Shown one piece after another: positions 1-13,800 of a DNA stretch of 64,000 nucleotides. The position numbers and the translations under genes were made by a program. The notes below the pieces were generated by a model, which saw only the letters and a list, made by a program, of their open reading frames with translations, had not been told where the DNA came from and searched no databases. Where the stretch lies: NCBI RefSeq assembly GCF_003945595.2, contig NW_024104532.1:7687501-7751500 (forward strand), in the 5' to 3' direction. The DNA comes from Pipra filicauda. Lineage: Eukaryota; Chordata; Aves; Passeriformes; Pipridae. How positions within the stretch are numbered: position 1 is the first letter of the stretch; every line of letters starts with the position of its first letter.

Positions 1-3000
1 TTGTAGCAGCTTTCCTTATGGTATACTGCTGTTGCCAAACAAGTTGCATGAATGTAAGCAGTTTTATTTGTAATTACTTGCTTGCGTTTCCTTTGAATAG
101 TTGGGTTATAGCTGTTTGTGATTCCTGCTCCTCTGCTGGTGGCAATCCCTACATCCTGTTTAAGTCAGAATGAAAAGATATCTTTTAAAACTGTTTGGAG
201 AAAAGCCTCTCTGAGGAATGCTGCTGCTTACATGTGATATGGAGTAGGGCTCAGATGTTTGTGTGTGTGATAGAGCCTTGTTAAAATGGATGCAGAAAGC
301 TTATAGAGGAAAGCTCAAAAAACCCCAGTTGTCTGTTTCTTCATAATGCAGTGAAAAGTAAAGTAAGAGATTTCATTTTAGCTGAATTTGAACAAGGACA
401 GAAGATGGAGAGAGGAATGACCCATCTAAAGAAATGTTATGGAAAGTACAGTTTATGACTTATGATATTTTCTAAACTTTAATCAAAGCCTGAATGTTAC
501 AAACTGAGTTTGACACTTGAAGCTGTTCCTGACACAGCACTGAAAGCAGTGCTTGTTGTCTTGCTTCTGTGTAACTACCATTGCTTTTGATGATGCTGGG
601 GAACTGTTTTCCTTATGCTAACCAATTGTGTCCCTTAGGACAATCATTACTTTGACAGAGTAAGGTGTCTGCTGGAAGTAGATTGCAAGAGCAGAACAGT
701 TTGATCATCAGTACTGAAATATCTCTTCAGTGTGGTTTATCCAGTGTAGTTTTGCAAGTGAAGCCTTAGTCTCCTGTTGATTGCCATGCAAGATGCTTCC
801 TCAGCTTAAAAAAATGTTGTTTGGAAGATCTTACCAATAATCTCTCCTGTTTTATTCCTTGCATTGCTTCCTCTGTCTCAGGTTATGAGCCCGGGTGTGC
901 CTTGTCACTCCTAATATTGTAGACATATTTTAGCTACACACACACATCACACTCATACTCCTTCTTTCCTTAACAGCACATTTATCCACTCTTAAGTTCT
1001 GAATCTTGGGAGTTGCTGTCACTGCATTTCTTCTCTTGTCATGGCTTTCCAATGCATTCATGTGTGCCCTAAATGTCGTGGAAAGTTTCTTGCACGGTGG
1101 GATTACATGGAGAGCTACAGCTGAGGCACTGGGGTTTGGCAGTTCCACCAGCACTTGTAGAATTTAAAGAAATGTCCAATGCTAAGAAAAATTGAGCAGA
1201 TACTTCAGTTGTATTGTTTTTCCAGTATTGCATGTGAAAAACATAGAATAGCATTTGGTCAGTTTTTACCTAGAAGTTAGCAAGTTGTGTGCTGGCTGGA
1301 AACACTGAAATCTTGATCATATGAAATGGTAAGTGCTCTGTTGCAGGGTGGTGCAGTTCAGTGTTGAAGTAAAAATTATCAGTATCTTAGGTTTTTCTGC
1401 TTAGGCCAGAGGGAATGTTAAGTTGGATTAAAAAAAAAGGCCATCATGTAGAACAAATTGCATAAATTTCATTCCTTCAAGCAAATGGCCAATTCTCTGG
1501 TAGCTGGTCTAGCACACTATACTCACTTTTTAAAATTACTTCCAGTAGAGTACTGTGTTTTAAAGATGGCATTTAAAGATGACATATTAAATTGCATAAA
1601 TATAATAGTAATATTTCACATTACGTAGTTACAGGACCAAAAAAAACTTTTTATGGATGGCAGTCAATTTGATTTCATAGCAATATCCAATTTTCTTTTG
1701 AAGTTTTTCTATCCCTGAGATAGGCATTTGAATGATATGAAAGCAAAGCTAAAATGGTACTTAATCTCTGTGGGGCAGACTATTACCTTTGACTAAAATT
1801 ATTCACAACATGCTAAAAGTTTATTACAAAAAATGAACATCATTCTTGCCTAAGTAATCTTACCAAAGAGTTGGAGAGGAGGAGAGAGTAGGAGTAGTCA
1901 CATAGTTTCTTGGTTTAGGGGTTTGGGGTTTATTTTCTAATGAGTCTGCTAAATTTGGTGCAATTATATTTTGGCACTAATTTTTAAATCATTCAGCAAA
2001 TAACATTTTGTGTATGTCTAGGCAACTAAGTGTGTGAGCTCCTATTAAGTTCTTTCCTAAATTCCTACAAACACAAAAATAAAACTCATAAGGCATTATT
2101 ACCAGAATCTGCTTCAAGCACTGAATTTATAAAGCAGATTGTTAATAATATGAGGAATGATATATCGCAGCTGTAATGCTGTGTCTTCCAAACTTAATGA
2201 ACAGTTACAGTTTTCATAATGAAAAATTAAAATAAGGTTAAAGTGGTTTATAAGAATGCCTACAGATCTAGCAGCAGTCTAATAAGAAGAAAGAGCATTA
2301 AATTTGAGGGACTTGGAAATATATATTACCAAGTATTGACAGAGGACTAAAATCCTGCACTTGTATGCAGGATTGTTCGAATGTGGACAATTCAACCAGA
2401 ACACAGCAGAGAAAAATGAAATGCTATTTGCTCTCTGAAATCACTGTGTACACAACAGATTGTGGTTTTAGATGTCTTCAGTACTTCAGTTACGTGAGTC
2501 TCCCTTGTTGACTCAGTGCAACAATCTCTCATCTGTGTTTGCCCATTTCTTTACCATTTCTGAAGGAAAATGAACCTTTGTGCTTGTTTTTCCTATTAGC
2601 AAAGTGTAATGAAGCTTTCGTTACTGTGCCTTGGCTATTTTGGGGTAATTGCCACAAAGCAGCACAGATGAGGTGCTGGCTTAATACATTAAGGTCTTTT
2701 TTTGCAAAAGGCCACTGCTCACAACTGTTTGCCTTGGAGAGATGGTACCAAGGTGAGGCTTAGCTTAGAGGATTTTTAGAGCTCACCCTCAAAGAAAACA
2801 TTAAAATTCATATGATGCTCAACTTCAGGGCATGGGAAGCTGCTGTGACACGTGTTCCTTGTTCCTGTGTTTCCATGAGTGTCCGTGCAGGGGTGGGATG
2901 TGCTGCACTGAAGGGAAACTGCCTTGCACAGGAGGGAGGTTGGGGAAGTTGACAACACAGCAACTGAGATGAGCATTGTCATACTGCACTTCCCTGAACT

Positions 3001-3956
3001 TGTTTTCTCATTTTGTGTGATCCAGCATGACTGTAATTGAGAGTATATTTGGAATAAGCTGCCTTTGTGGTTATCAAATATGTCAGCTTTGCTTTTTATG
3101 TTTATGTGTCGGTTTTGTAACTCTTATAAGCTGTTATTGCGTGACAGACTCCTTTGTCTTAATTTTAGTCTCTGAAATTCATCATCTTCCTTCATTTTTT
3201 TGACAGCATAACAATGTTATACCTTGATCCCAGTATATCTATCCCACAGAGGGACATAAAAAATTTGCTGTGTGGCATTTTCTGTGGCCATCACTACACT
3301 AGGCAGGACAGTTCTTGTTAACGAAATTCCTCTGAAGTATTGTTTTGGAGTGAATTTTCTGTTGATCTCTCTCTTTCCTCTCTGTTTCTACAGCTTGCAA
3401 AAACATAATGGAATGGGATTTACCAGTTTTTCTCCAGTATATCTTTTACTCTAGAGGATCTTAGTGTCCAGTTTAAGAAAATTATACCAGAAAATATTTC
3501 AGAAGTGTGGCAACTTAACCTCTTACCATATAGATGTGATATTTATAAAACAGAAACTTTGGCACTCTGAAAGGTGACGATGATCTGTAGAATAAGATGG
3601 GATATCTGTGCATAGGAAGAACTTGAAATAAACAGAATGACTTGACAGAATAAAGAAACGTGAAATTGAGATCATTTCTAGAATTGTAGTATTGTGTTGT
3701 AAAATATACAAATATTGTTGAAGAGTACTGATTCAGTTATTGAGTCTAAAGTATCCATTTGCCAAGTTGTGGAGTAGTGGACTGGGAGAGTAGGGATTTA
3801 GTTTAGATTCAATTGTTTTTCTTGAAAATTATGATTTTGCCTAACATATCACGGTTTTGAATGCTATTCTATGAATATATTAATTATCCCAGCGTCACAA
3901 TTTTTGGATCCTTATTGCTTAAGCTGTAGTTGGAGAGGGTGAATTTGATATCTTTT
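1..3956. other. Intronic stretch, no gene seen
   Basis: AT-rich sequence with a short CA-rich patch (936-955). No repeat family, exon or RNA gene was recognised. Short open frames here have no domain signature. Confidence 0.6.
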
Positions 3957-4121
3957 TCATAGAATCATAGAATGGTTTGGAAACAACCTTAAAGATCATC
4001 TTGTTCCAAGCCTTCTGCCCTAGGCAGGGACACCTTCCACCAGACCAGGTTGCTCCAAGGCCCATCCAACCTGGCCTTGAACACTTCCAGGGATGGGGCA
4101 GCCCCAGCTTTTCTGGGCAAC
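3957..4121 (-). mobile_element. CR1 LINE 3' fragment, minus orientation
   Basis: It begins with two copies of the CATAGAAT unit, the reverse complement of the octamer repeat that ends avian CR1 elements. The following motifs, in the expected order, are AACCTTAAAGATCATC, GGCAGGGACACCTTCCAC, CCATCCAACCTGGCCTTGAA and CACTTCCAGGGATGGGGCA. The match stops near 4121, so the copy is 5' truncated, as most CR1 copies are, and covers only the 3' UTR. It encodes nothing. Short open frames overlapping it on both strands are by-products. Confidence 0.95.
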
Positions 4122-7027
4122 TTTGATATTGAGATATAAAATGGGATTGACTGTTCCAAATAACAGAGAAATTACAGCAGTTAATGTATTTGTCAGGCGT
4201 GGGAAAGACTTCTTTAGTCTTAACCAGGAATGTGCAAACAATAAACAAATGGCTGAACATGAGAGAGATTTACCTCAGACCGTCTTCAGGTGACAGAAAT
4301 AATGTTGTGCAAGAGGAAAGTTATGGTCTCATATCAAAAAATGCTGTTACAGAAACACACAGTAAATTTCCACAAACGAGTGAATAAATTAAGCCCCTGG
4401 ACATGTTTATAGTACTGTTTTCAAAACAGGAATTAAAATCTATGTCTCTGGAGGTCATATGACTATTCAGCAAGGAAACAGACTCAAAGTTATTGGTAGC
4501 ATCAGTGAATAGCAAGTATTTTGTTTTTTTTTTAATAAGAAGCATTGTACCTAATCTGTTTACTACATTAAGTCCAGCAGTATAATTTACTTAACGCTAT
4601 GCAGTATGCCTAGAAAAAAAAAAGCCAAATTCTTTGTTTTAAATTCATCTTGTTCATATGTAATGAGATGTTTATAGTAAGTATTATCATAAGTATTTCA
4701 TTTGTTGTTGGCTCATGTAAGAGAACTTTTCTCCTACAGAGAAAAGGACTTTTGTCACCTCAGCATTCCAGATAGAGGGTGAGGTTGAGCTAAATCTCTG
4801 CACAAACCTTACCTTCCTGCAGCCTTTTTACTGAAAAGTGTTTTTCTATGCTCAGCAGCTCCAAGAAGAGAGTTCTATCATTTGTTTCTCCTCATGATCT
4901 TTGGCAGCTGCAAACCTCTCCCCCCAAAAAACCCCAAAGGGAATCTGTCAGCAGTGTGAGCAGCTAAAGGAAGGAGTAGGTAGACCCTGTTGCATAAGAG
5001 GGCAAACTGTGACTCCTTATCGTTTCACTTCCTCCTGTTCCACTTACAAACGTTTTTCACGGACTATCTGAATTTCCTTATGACTGCAGGTTGTAAATTA
5101 ACATACGGCATCATCTGAAATGCAGATGAGGGGAGAGAGGGCACTTGTGGAAAGTGGCTTCTTGTCTTACTGTCAAGGAGACTGTTATGCTTGAAGTTTT
5201 ATATTTCTGCTGAAATCTGTAGATATTTTTGGGTATGCAGGTGGTAGAGTGTGTCTGTCAAATTTTCTAGGTTGGTTTTTTTTTTTTTCTCTCAAGGAAT
5301 TCTTCACAAAAATCTTTAGATTCTTGGCAAAATATTTTGAATACATTTGTGGTTTTTTTTCTTTTTTTTTTCTCTGTATTCACCATTCATTTACATGATT
5401 TTTTTAAATGATTTTCTTATCTTGATTGTCCTTTCTTAAAGACTTCTAACCTGTGCAGAGTAATACTGGTAAATAAAGACTTAAAATCATAGAAAAAAAA
5501 ATCTAATAATGACAATATCTTCAGTGTTGAAAGACAAGGTAAATTTTGAGACAGGAGGATTGACATGGAAGAGAGTTACCAAGGTAAAGAGAAGACAAAT
5601 AGGGCTGGTCAGGAGCAATGCTGAAAGAAAGCTAAAGAAAGAAAGGTATCAGTATGGGATTCTATAACATTTTTTTCTCTGAGTTAGGCCTGTATGAGTA
5701 GTTCTTCAACTCAAGTTCCCCAAACTACTGTGTTTAGAAACACCAAAATGCATTCATATCATAGTTTCATGTACATAATTGCATTTTCTATTTATTTTAT
5801 ATAGACATCATTTTTACCTTCAGAAAACAAATCTTGTTGTTTCCAACAATGAGCATTTATTTACTTAGAATGTGGATTTTACTGTCAGAGCTTTTTGATT
5901 AGAAAGGAAGAAAAGCAAACTAATGATTATGAACTCTAAAATTATTCAGCACTGAATACCAGTAGATAATCCAGGGCACTTTAAGATGCAGTTCTTTTTT
6001 CATCTATTTAACAGGCCTATAAATGATAATGAACTTGTCTTGATGTGCATGTTAATTTGTGGTGAAAGGTGGTAAATGAGAAGAGTCCCTGAGATTTAAA
6101 GTCTAAGAAAAACAACTTGAAATGCATCTACTTCATCTTTTATGTAGCTAAAAATGATATAAAATGGAAGAAGACAGAGGTGGAATGCTTAAGAGTGAAA
6201 AATGTATACATTTTAAGTAATTCATAGGGTTTTTTTCCTGAAGAGAACAAAAGCTAAGATTATATATGTCATCCTGATGTACCAAATCCTATTTAAATAA
6301 TTATGAGATGTTTGGATTTTGTTATTTTTTTGTCTTACTCTACCTCACATATTATGCCAGTGGGATAAATGATGTTGGTTCATTCCCATTTTACAAAGTG
6401 CGTGAGAAAAGAGATTAAGTGAGTTGCTCAGGGGCATGAATAACATTGTGAGCTGAAAAAGGCAAAAAAAAATCTTTGCACTTAGATTAGTAATCCATTT
6501 TTATTTATATTAGCTAATATTTCCACTGTTGGCTTTTCCTTATCTGTTGTCTGTATAGCATGTATTCTTAACTAATCAGAAATTATTTTGCAAACTTCTC
6601 TGATTAGTGCAACTTCATGCCATCTATCACAAGGGAGAATTCCACTTCAGTTAATTCCATGTGTCTTGCTTTCATCTAATTTTCTGGTGTTTCTGGAAAA
6701 TACATATTGCCTTTATCCATCAAAGAAATGTAATAATAATTTAGAAAAATAAAGCTCAGAGTGCTTTATTTGTTGTTACCAAATAGAATTTAAAAATATG
6801 AAGGTGAAGTCAAAGACATGCTTTTACTGGGTTTTATTAACATAGGAATTACTCCTGTTCAAGCAGTCTGACAGCTTTATTAATGTAATTTATTGAATAA
6901 AGAAGTCTGACACTGCTGGATAGGGGAGAACAAAAGATAGTCAAAGAAATAGGAAAGGTAGGCTTCAGGAGAGACAATAGTGGAGTCTGAGTGAGGACTC
7001 TCACACCTTAGATATGAGTGGTGAAAT

Positions 7028-7058
7028 AAAAGGAAGAAGAGAAGAAGAAAAAAAAGAG
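7028..7058. repeat. 31-nt purine-only tract
   Basis: Uninterrupted A/G with GAAGAAGA units and an A8 run. Such tracts can form triplex DNA; whether this one does is not shown by the sequence. Confidence 0.85.
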
Positions 7059-7463
7059 CTGAATTTGCCCATATTTTTAGGAGTCATCCGACTCTGACTT
7101 TATAAATGGGAATAATATCTCAGAAGTCAGTGAAAACCATGTCTTTCATTGTGAATCCAAGTTTATCATCTCACTGTGGTGACTCCCAAAAAAATGTCAA
7201 TGCCACTTGACTGAGCATGTTTTAAGACTCTCCCCCGTTGGCTAAACCCGGGATTCGCTGTGGAGGATCTTTTCCAGAGAGAGAATTTTGTGTTGATTGT
7301 CTGAGTGTTACTCTAAAGGAAAATATATCACAGTCTTCATTACAGTCAAACTTCTGAGTGTCCTGTGGTGTCAGGAGATCTCATAATAAATCAGCTTTCC
7401 ATTGGGAGAAGGCACAGGTGAAATGCAGCCCCTGAGCAGCACACGGGTTTCCCTGCACCACAA

Positions 7464-7492
7464 GGGAAACATGCCATGTTTCCCATGGCATG
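7464..7492. repeat. Two overlapping perfect inverted repeats
   Basis: GGGAAACATG (7464-7473) pairs with CATGTTTCCC (7475-7484) across one base. In addition CATGCCATG (7470-7478) pairs with CATGGCATG (7484-7492) across five bases. The two hairpins share sequence and exclude each other. Confidence 0.95.
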
Positions 7493-7846
7493 GATATGGC
7501 CCCTTTCACTCTGGGAAGGCCAAGCACAAGAATTTCAACTTCTTGGTCTGAATCAGGGGGGTTTTCGTTGTCGTAGCAAATAAGTGCCTTCCTGGTTGAA
7601 GAGCAGAAGGAAAAATGTGTTTGAAGTGTCCTGTTGTGGTCACTTGATTCCTTCTAATGGTGGTGTTGATAACAGCTTAGATTGCTTATACCAGTATAAT
7701 TAGCAGCCCTATGTGAAATTTTTGTAGTGTTTAGCAAAAAATGAAGTAGCTAAGACTGGCTTATTCAAATTATTCTATTTTTCTAAGCACTGTAAAGCTT
7801 TTAGTACAATCGTTAAAAAAACCCGAAACAAGATGATTTTCTGGTG

Positions 7847-7863
7847 TTTTTTTTTTTTTTTTT
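7847..7863. repeat. T17 homopolymer
   Basis: Seventeen consecutive T on the + strand. There is no adjacent retrocopy signature on the minus strand that would make it a poly(A) tail. Confidence 0.9.
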
Positions 7864-10800
7864 CTGAAAGTCAGGGTATATTTCACTGTCAAAAATAATC
7901 ATTCCTTTTAGAAAATTATAGAGCCAGCCTTGATTTTAAAACATAAAGTTAAAATGAAGGTTTGAGTTTGTTGTTGGTGTCCTTTGACCAATAATGTTTC
8001 TCTCTTCTGATGAGTAACATGGAGGGTAATGGTCGGAATCTCTTCTCTGTGTGATACTCCAGTAAATTCACAAAGTATGATGCAGCTTAAATATGAACAG
8101 TACTAAATATAAATATATACATGTATGGATGATATGTATGGTGGCCAGAAGACCAGGAATTTTCTTATCCACCCGTTTACATTCAGAAAGTAAGAAAATA
8201 TGAGTGTATCCTCAGTTAACTTTTCAGTGCAGGATAAAGTCTTTAGACTTCAGGGAACTTTAGAAAAAAATACATGCAAAAAGTATATTAAAATCCAGGT
8301 AATTTAAAATGTTCATGGTTACACAAAACAGTCCCATTCATGCATAATCCGATTAATTTAAAAATATGTTCCTGGAAGTTGAAACATTTTACATGGAGGC
8401 AATACTTGTAATTATCAGTACCAGCAAGAAAATTAAACTACAGGTGTATCTAAATGAAGACACTGAGGGGAAAAAATCACAGGAGTCTAAAATAGTAGTA
8501 AAACCGCATTAATTCACTTTGTGGACACTCTTATTCATTATTTTAGTGACCTTACTTCAGTTTCATTAGTTGATTTTTGGAAGCCATTACATCAAAGTAA
8601 AGCTATTACACTTCTAAAAATCAGACTCGGTATAGGTATATATTGTAGTTTAATCTTCAGAGTTTCTTCTTAACTTTTCTGGGTTTGTGCAGTTCAATTC
8701 TTCCCCAGACACACGGCTATAGATAATTCAGTTTTATAAAGATTCTGCTCTCAAGCGTTATCAGGCAGTGATCCCGTGCACAATTCCCAACAGAAGGCAG
8801 GCTCCCATTCCCGTGGGATGGTGGTGGCTGCCAGTGATGTTCAGCTACAGAAGTGGTGTCACAGCATGGGGGTGAATGTTTTGTTCAGGTACTTGCAAAT
8901 AATAATGAGATATTTTCTGTGTAACTAAATGTATGTAATCCCTTCAGTGGCACTGCTCTATGAAGAGTGTATGTTCTCACACATTTTAGGTGGTATTTGA
9001 TGATTTTTTTTTTCTATTCAGAACAGATACATCAAAAACAAGAAACCTAAGGCAGAGTCCTCTGTCATGCCCATTACATTGTAATTTACTATTAGATTCT
9101 CTTCTAACCTGAAAAAAAAAGCCTTACAACTCTTCTAGTTTGCAGGTGCCATTAACAAATTTAGGTCCAAGGGTCCCTGTCCCTTTCCATTTCATGTCCA
9201 TGAAGGAGGAGGAGTCAAGGCACATGTGATACCATCCAGATCCAGTCCTGCACTAGTTGTGACCTGTGTGTAATCCAGTTGTTCATCCACAGCCTGTTCT
9301 TCCTTACCTGTGACACTTCATCACAGGGAAGGTGAGGCTGTGCTAGGAGGGGACAGAAGGCGACTTTCTGGTTCAATAACTGACCCCCCTTCTACTCTGT
9401 CCTGAACCATACCCTTCATGTTATATGTAAGTGGTATGTCATGGATCACTGTGTGTTTCTGATGAGCTGGACCAATAGACTGCTTTTTCCAGTCTTTCTT
9501 ATGCTGGAATTATATTTTCCTTGTGCTTACAGTTTTGTGATGGAAAGGGCAAAGGCTGTTTCTGACCTGGGGAATGTGATGTAGCTGTTCACAAAGCAAC
9601 TATTTCTGCACTGTGTTGCTTTTAAAATGTGTGCAAGTTGTGCTGCCGATTCAGAAGGTGGCCTGAATGTGACCATTTGAGTAAATGGTTAATCTGAGTA
9701 AAAACTAATCTAATGGATTCCTAATTTATTTTTTTTTTTACGCCAGGGTTTCTTTTAATTCTAAAGCAGTGGAGGAGGTTTACACAGTGCTTGTTAACTT
9801 TCCTCCCCCACTTGAGAGGATTGCAGGTAAGTGGGAAGAGAGCCAGCTGCTGGTTTCATGTGCTTGCAATTTCAGCTGGACTGTTCCTGTCAGGATATAG
9901 CAGATATTGTCATACGTAAATGGCTTCAAATCAAATAGAAATGACTTTAGATATTTTTATATTTTTTTTGGATGAGTGTAATTCACAAAGCCGAGTCTCT
10001 ATAAAATCCTATTAAATTCTGAAGGCTTTTTTTTACGTATACTGATGCATAGAGCATTACAAGCCTTCTTTTTTTTTTTTTTTATAATGGGAAAATGTTT
10101 GGGGAGATAAAACCATAAGCTGTAGCTGATCAAGCGATGGCAGCTGAGGATTTTGTTTCCTGGTTGATTCACCTCCCTCTCCTTTTTTTAGGCTTGAGAG
10201 ATCAGTTAGAGGTGGCTTGAGAGCAGAATATGGCTCATTGATAGGGAGGATTTTGTGGAATTTATGGTGGGAAACGGAAAATGTGCTGCAACAAGTGAGG
10301 AAAAACAGGGAGTAAGGAGGGGAGACTGAGGTGTGGGAGTAGACATGTTTTTACTTAGGTCCATCCAACCGTTAATAAGCACAGATTTGAGTCCTACTGG
10401 ACTTTAATTAATAGCTCTCTGCTGTGAAATGTAGATTCACTAAACCACTGGTTAGGAATTCCAAAGAAAAAGAGCTAATCTGACAAATATTATCTCTACA
10501 GGCATACAGAGAAATGGGTGCTTTGTTGTGAGATACACAAGGTAACTGATCTGTGACCTCCCTTGCTAAGGGGACAGTCTGGGAAGGTCATTTTTGACTC
10601 TCCAAACGAGTGCTGCACTGTTGTCATTGCTGCTTCTGTGCTGCAGCTCACAGGGCTTGTTCCCCAGTATAATTTTTACTTGTAGAAGAGATGGAGTAAG
10701 CTATTCTTGAAGTTAGCTTCATGGAATAAAGCAGATACCGTGTTCTTGAATTTCAGTGTTACCAGGGTTTACTATAGTAGAAAAAAAAATTAGGAACCTG

Positions 10801-13800
10801 AGTAATTTCATCTTGGTGAAATGTCTGCCACTGAAGCTTGACTAGTAAACACATAATACTTTATTTTTTGTGGCTGAAGACTGTGTTCTGGTTGTCTGGC
10901 TTTATAGCTAAAGTAAGGCAGACTCCAGGTAAGCTATATTGACTGTAACTGTATCATGCAAATGAGATGAGGGAAATTCACTCCTTTCACTCTTTTACAG
11001 TACCTTTCAAATTCTTTTAAGAGGAGCAAAGATTGAATTTATTCTATTAGGAAATTGTGTGGTGTATTTTCTCTTTGTGCTTTCTTTTTCACAGAATATT
11101 TTCCCCCTGCTTTTTTTTTTTCGTATTTAGAACATGTTTGAGTTGGAAATGGAAGCCTAAAGGTTTTTCTGACAAATTGCTGAGGTCTATTAATTTGTAT
11201 GGTTCGTTCTGCTCTCCATAGGCAAGCTGAATTTGCTGGTGCACACTTTGGTTGCGTGGGAAATGCAGTTATATTTTAAAGGGATATCTAGTCCCTGTAA
11301 TATTTTTTTTCGATCAGTGTCAATGTATTTGGAAGAGTGAGTCCCTGTAAGGTTGAAAAGAGTCACTTTAGGAAATGAAAATAAATTGTATGTGAGAAGT
11401 TTGTGAAGGGAAGCTTCAGTGGCTGCTGAAGGCTGTTCCAGGGGTACTGAGGGGAGGAGAGGAGCTGTTTAATGCCAACTCTTCCTGTAGCCTGTCAATT
11501 TATTCATGCAGTGGACCTTGCAAGCCCAATCCACGGATGCTATTTTCTGCTCCTTACTGAATAAAACTCAGTGCTGGGTCCTGAGTGTAAAGATTAATTA
11601 GTCAGTGAGTGTTAAAGGTCTGTTAAAGCCATTATGGCATGTGTCCACAGAGACAAATAGGGGCTATAAAACACTGTGTTCGAAACCTAATTTTACATGT
11701 GTATTTTTCATTAATAATAATGATGGTAGTAATAACTATAGTCTTTTCATCCTGAAAGCTCTCCAAGGACTAAATGCATAGTGCAGTGCATACTGTGGAG
11801 GGAGGATCATGCTTTCCATCACTGAAATGCAGGCTCTGGGAAGGCATCCTTCAAGTGACATGGAACTCAGGTTATTGTTGGCCCTTGCACACACAGCTGT
11901 GCAGAGCAGCTCATACAAATAAGCTTCTTGTACCCAAAACTACTTGTTTCTTGAGCTGAGAGTACTAGAATATATATGTGTTGAAAAGGGCAATCAAAGA
12001 AGTGCGTATAGTTACCTATATTCTTTTTAGTTTGACTACAAAAAATATATTCTTCCACTTAGTTGCCAGCTTTCAGATAAGTTCAGGGTTACAAAATTCT
12101 TGAATGTTTGACTTTCTGTCGAAATTTTTTAGCTGATTTAATGAATTTTAGCAATTGGCATCAATGGGGAGAATTTGTTTGTAAATATAACATACGCATA
12201 AATTGAAAATACTCTTGCTCATTTGTCTGGACTCAACTGCAACTGTTCTGTGTGCACTGAAAATGATTGTCTGCATTACCAACACCTTCAAAATTAAATC
12301 CTCCTTTTTGCACATTTTGCAGAGTTCTCTGGGGTTTTGTGGCATTTTTGTGTATTTTTTTTTCTGAAAACTGGTGAAGCTTAGGGCAGTTCAGAGACTG
12401 AACCAGCAGATATGGCCTCTCTCTTACAGTTATAACTGTTGCAGTCTGCAAAACTAGAATTGATTATAACACATGTGAAGGTATTCCTTCTTTTCTCTCC
12501 ACAGAATGAGATTTAAGCAGGGAAGGAAGTTATTATAGATGCTTCCAAAATTTGGGTTTCTTCAGCCAGTTATGTCCAGCTATGTGGAACTTGTTTAAGA
12601 TAAGCCTTATTTACAAAACTTAAAAACCAGAATCACACCTGACTGTATATATATTCTCTATCTGGTTACAAATGAAGAAAACAGTCAAGATGATTGGAAG
12701 AGAACTTCCTCTTCTAGACTGGACACTTGCTTTGAATGGTGTTTTCATCACAGTGTCGTCCTTGGATCAGAAGATGCCAAGATATATTAGATCTTAAATA
12801 TAGAAGAAAAAAGATGGCATTCTTCACGTCAAAGCAATGGACTGTCAGGTCAGATTCCCAGATTTTTATGTCAGAATGCTTTCCAGACTCCTTGTTACAC
12901 ACTGACATCTTAGGCAATTTAAAATATTTGTTGGTTCTCTCCAGCAATGGAGGGAAGAACTTGCATTCAGCAATATGTGCAAAAGTGGTCTGGGGTTTCT
13001 TCCTCTCTTTTAAGTTGTCTACCCCCTGCAGTGTTTAATGGAAGTTTTGTTCCTTTAGGAGCAACAGTGAGTGTTGTTTCAGCTGTTGTGTTGATGTCAA
13101 ACCTGGAAAGCACAGAAAAGAAATGGAAAGAGGTTGATTTGTTGAACAGGCTTCTAGCAGAAAGATAACTGCATAAAAATAGATAGAGATGATAGTTGTC
13201 TTAGTGTCTTATTTTACATGAAACTCTGGTACAGTGAGGAAAGGTTATTCTTGGAGGGAAAGTGAAAAGGAAAAAAAAGAAAGAGCTTAGTGGCTCTTGC
13301 CAGATTTCTCACTGTGATTCCATAATTGATAACCAATTATAAGAGTTTTTTGGAACCTCTATGGATGGTCATACTAAAGGCTTCAAGAATTTAACACTCT
13401 CTCCAAAGAAATTGAATTAATCACTCGCTTTAGCAATGTATTTATATTAGCTAGTGAATGAATGAAGTCAAGGGGCTAATAGATCTGGTGAGCAAAGCAC
13501 TTGCTTTTCAGCTGTAGGTCAAGCAGCGATTGCAGATCTCTGAGGAGCCCTTATCCTGGAGACAACTTGGTTTCCATGTGCTGAAGTGAGTGACAGAGCC
13601 AAGGGTGTGACTGGCAGCTGTGCCTGTTGGACCTCAGCAGAATACCTAATGCTGCTTGAAGCCCTATCAAAACATTTCACATCTTGTAATGAAAGCTCAG
13701 TGACTGTGGTGTAGTCTCTTAAAATAACAGTAGTTTATAGAAACACACTCGATTTCTAAGGTAGCTGTCATCAAAAAGTATTATTTATTTTAGACTCTGG

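Larger units (their letters stand above)
4122..11000. other. Intronic stretch with T-runs and a purine tract
   Basis: It holds T-runs at 5276-5288, 7847-7863 and 10069-10083, a 31-nt uninterrupted purine run at 7028-7058, and a compact palindrome at 7464-7492. The six-frame picture is almost free of long open frames between about 4.6 and 11.7 kb. No gene was recognised. Confidence 0.6.

Noticed and set aside
3919..4293. Overlapping open frames on both strands around 4.0-4.2 kb
   Set aside because: They lie across a CR1 3' UTR fragment, which is non-coding.
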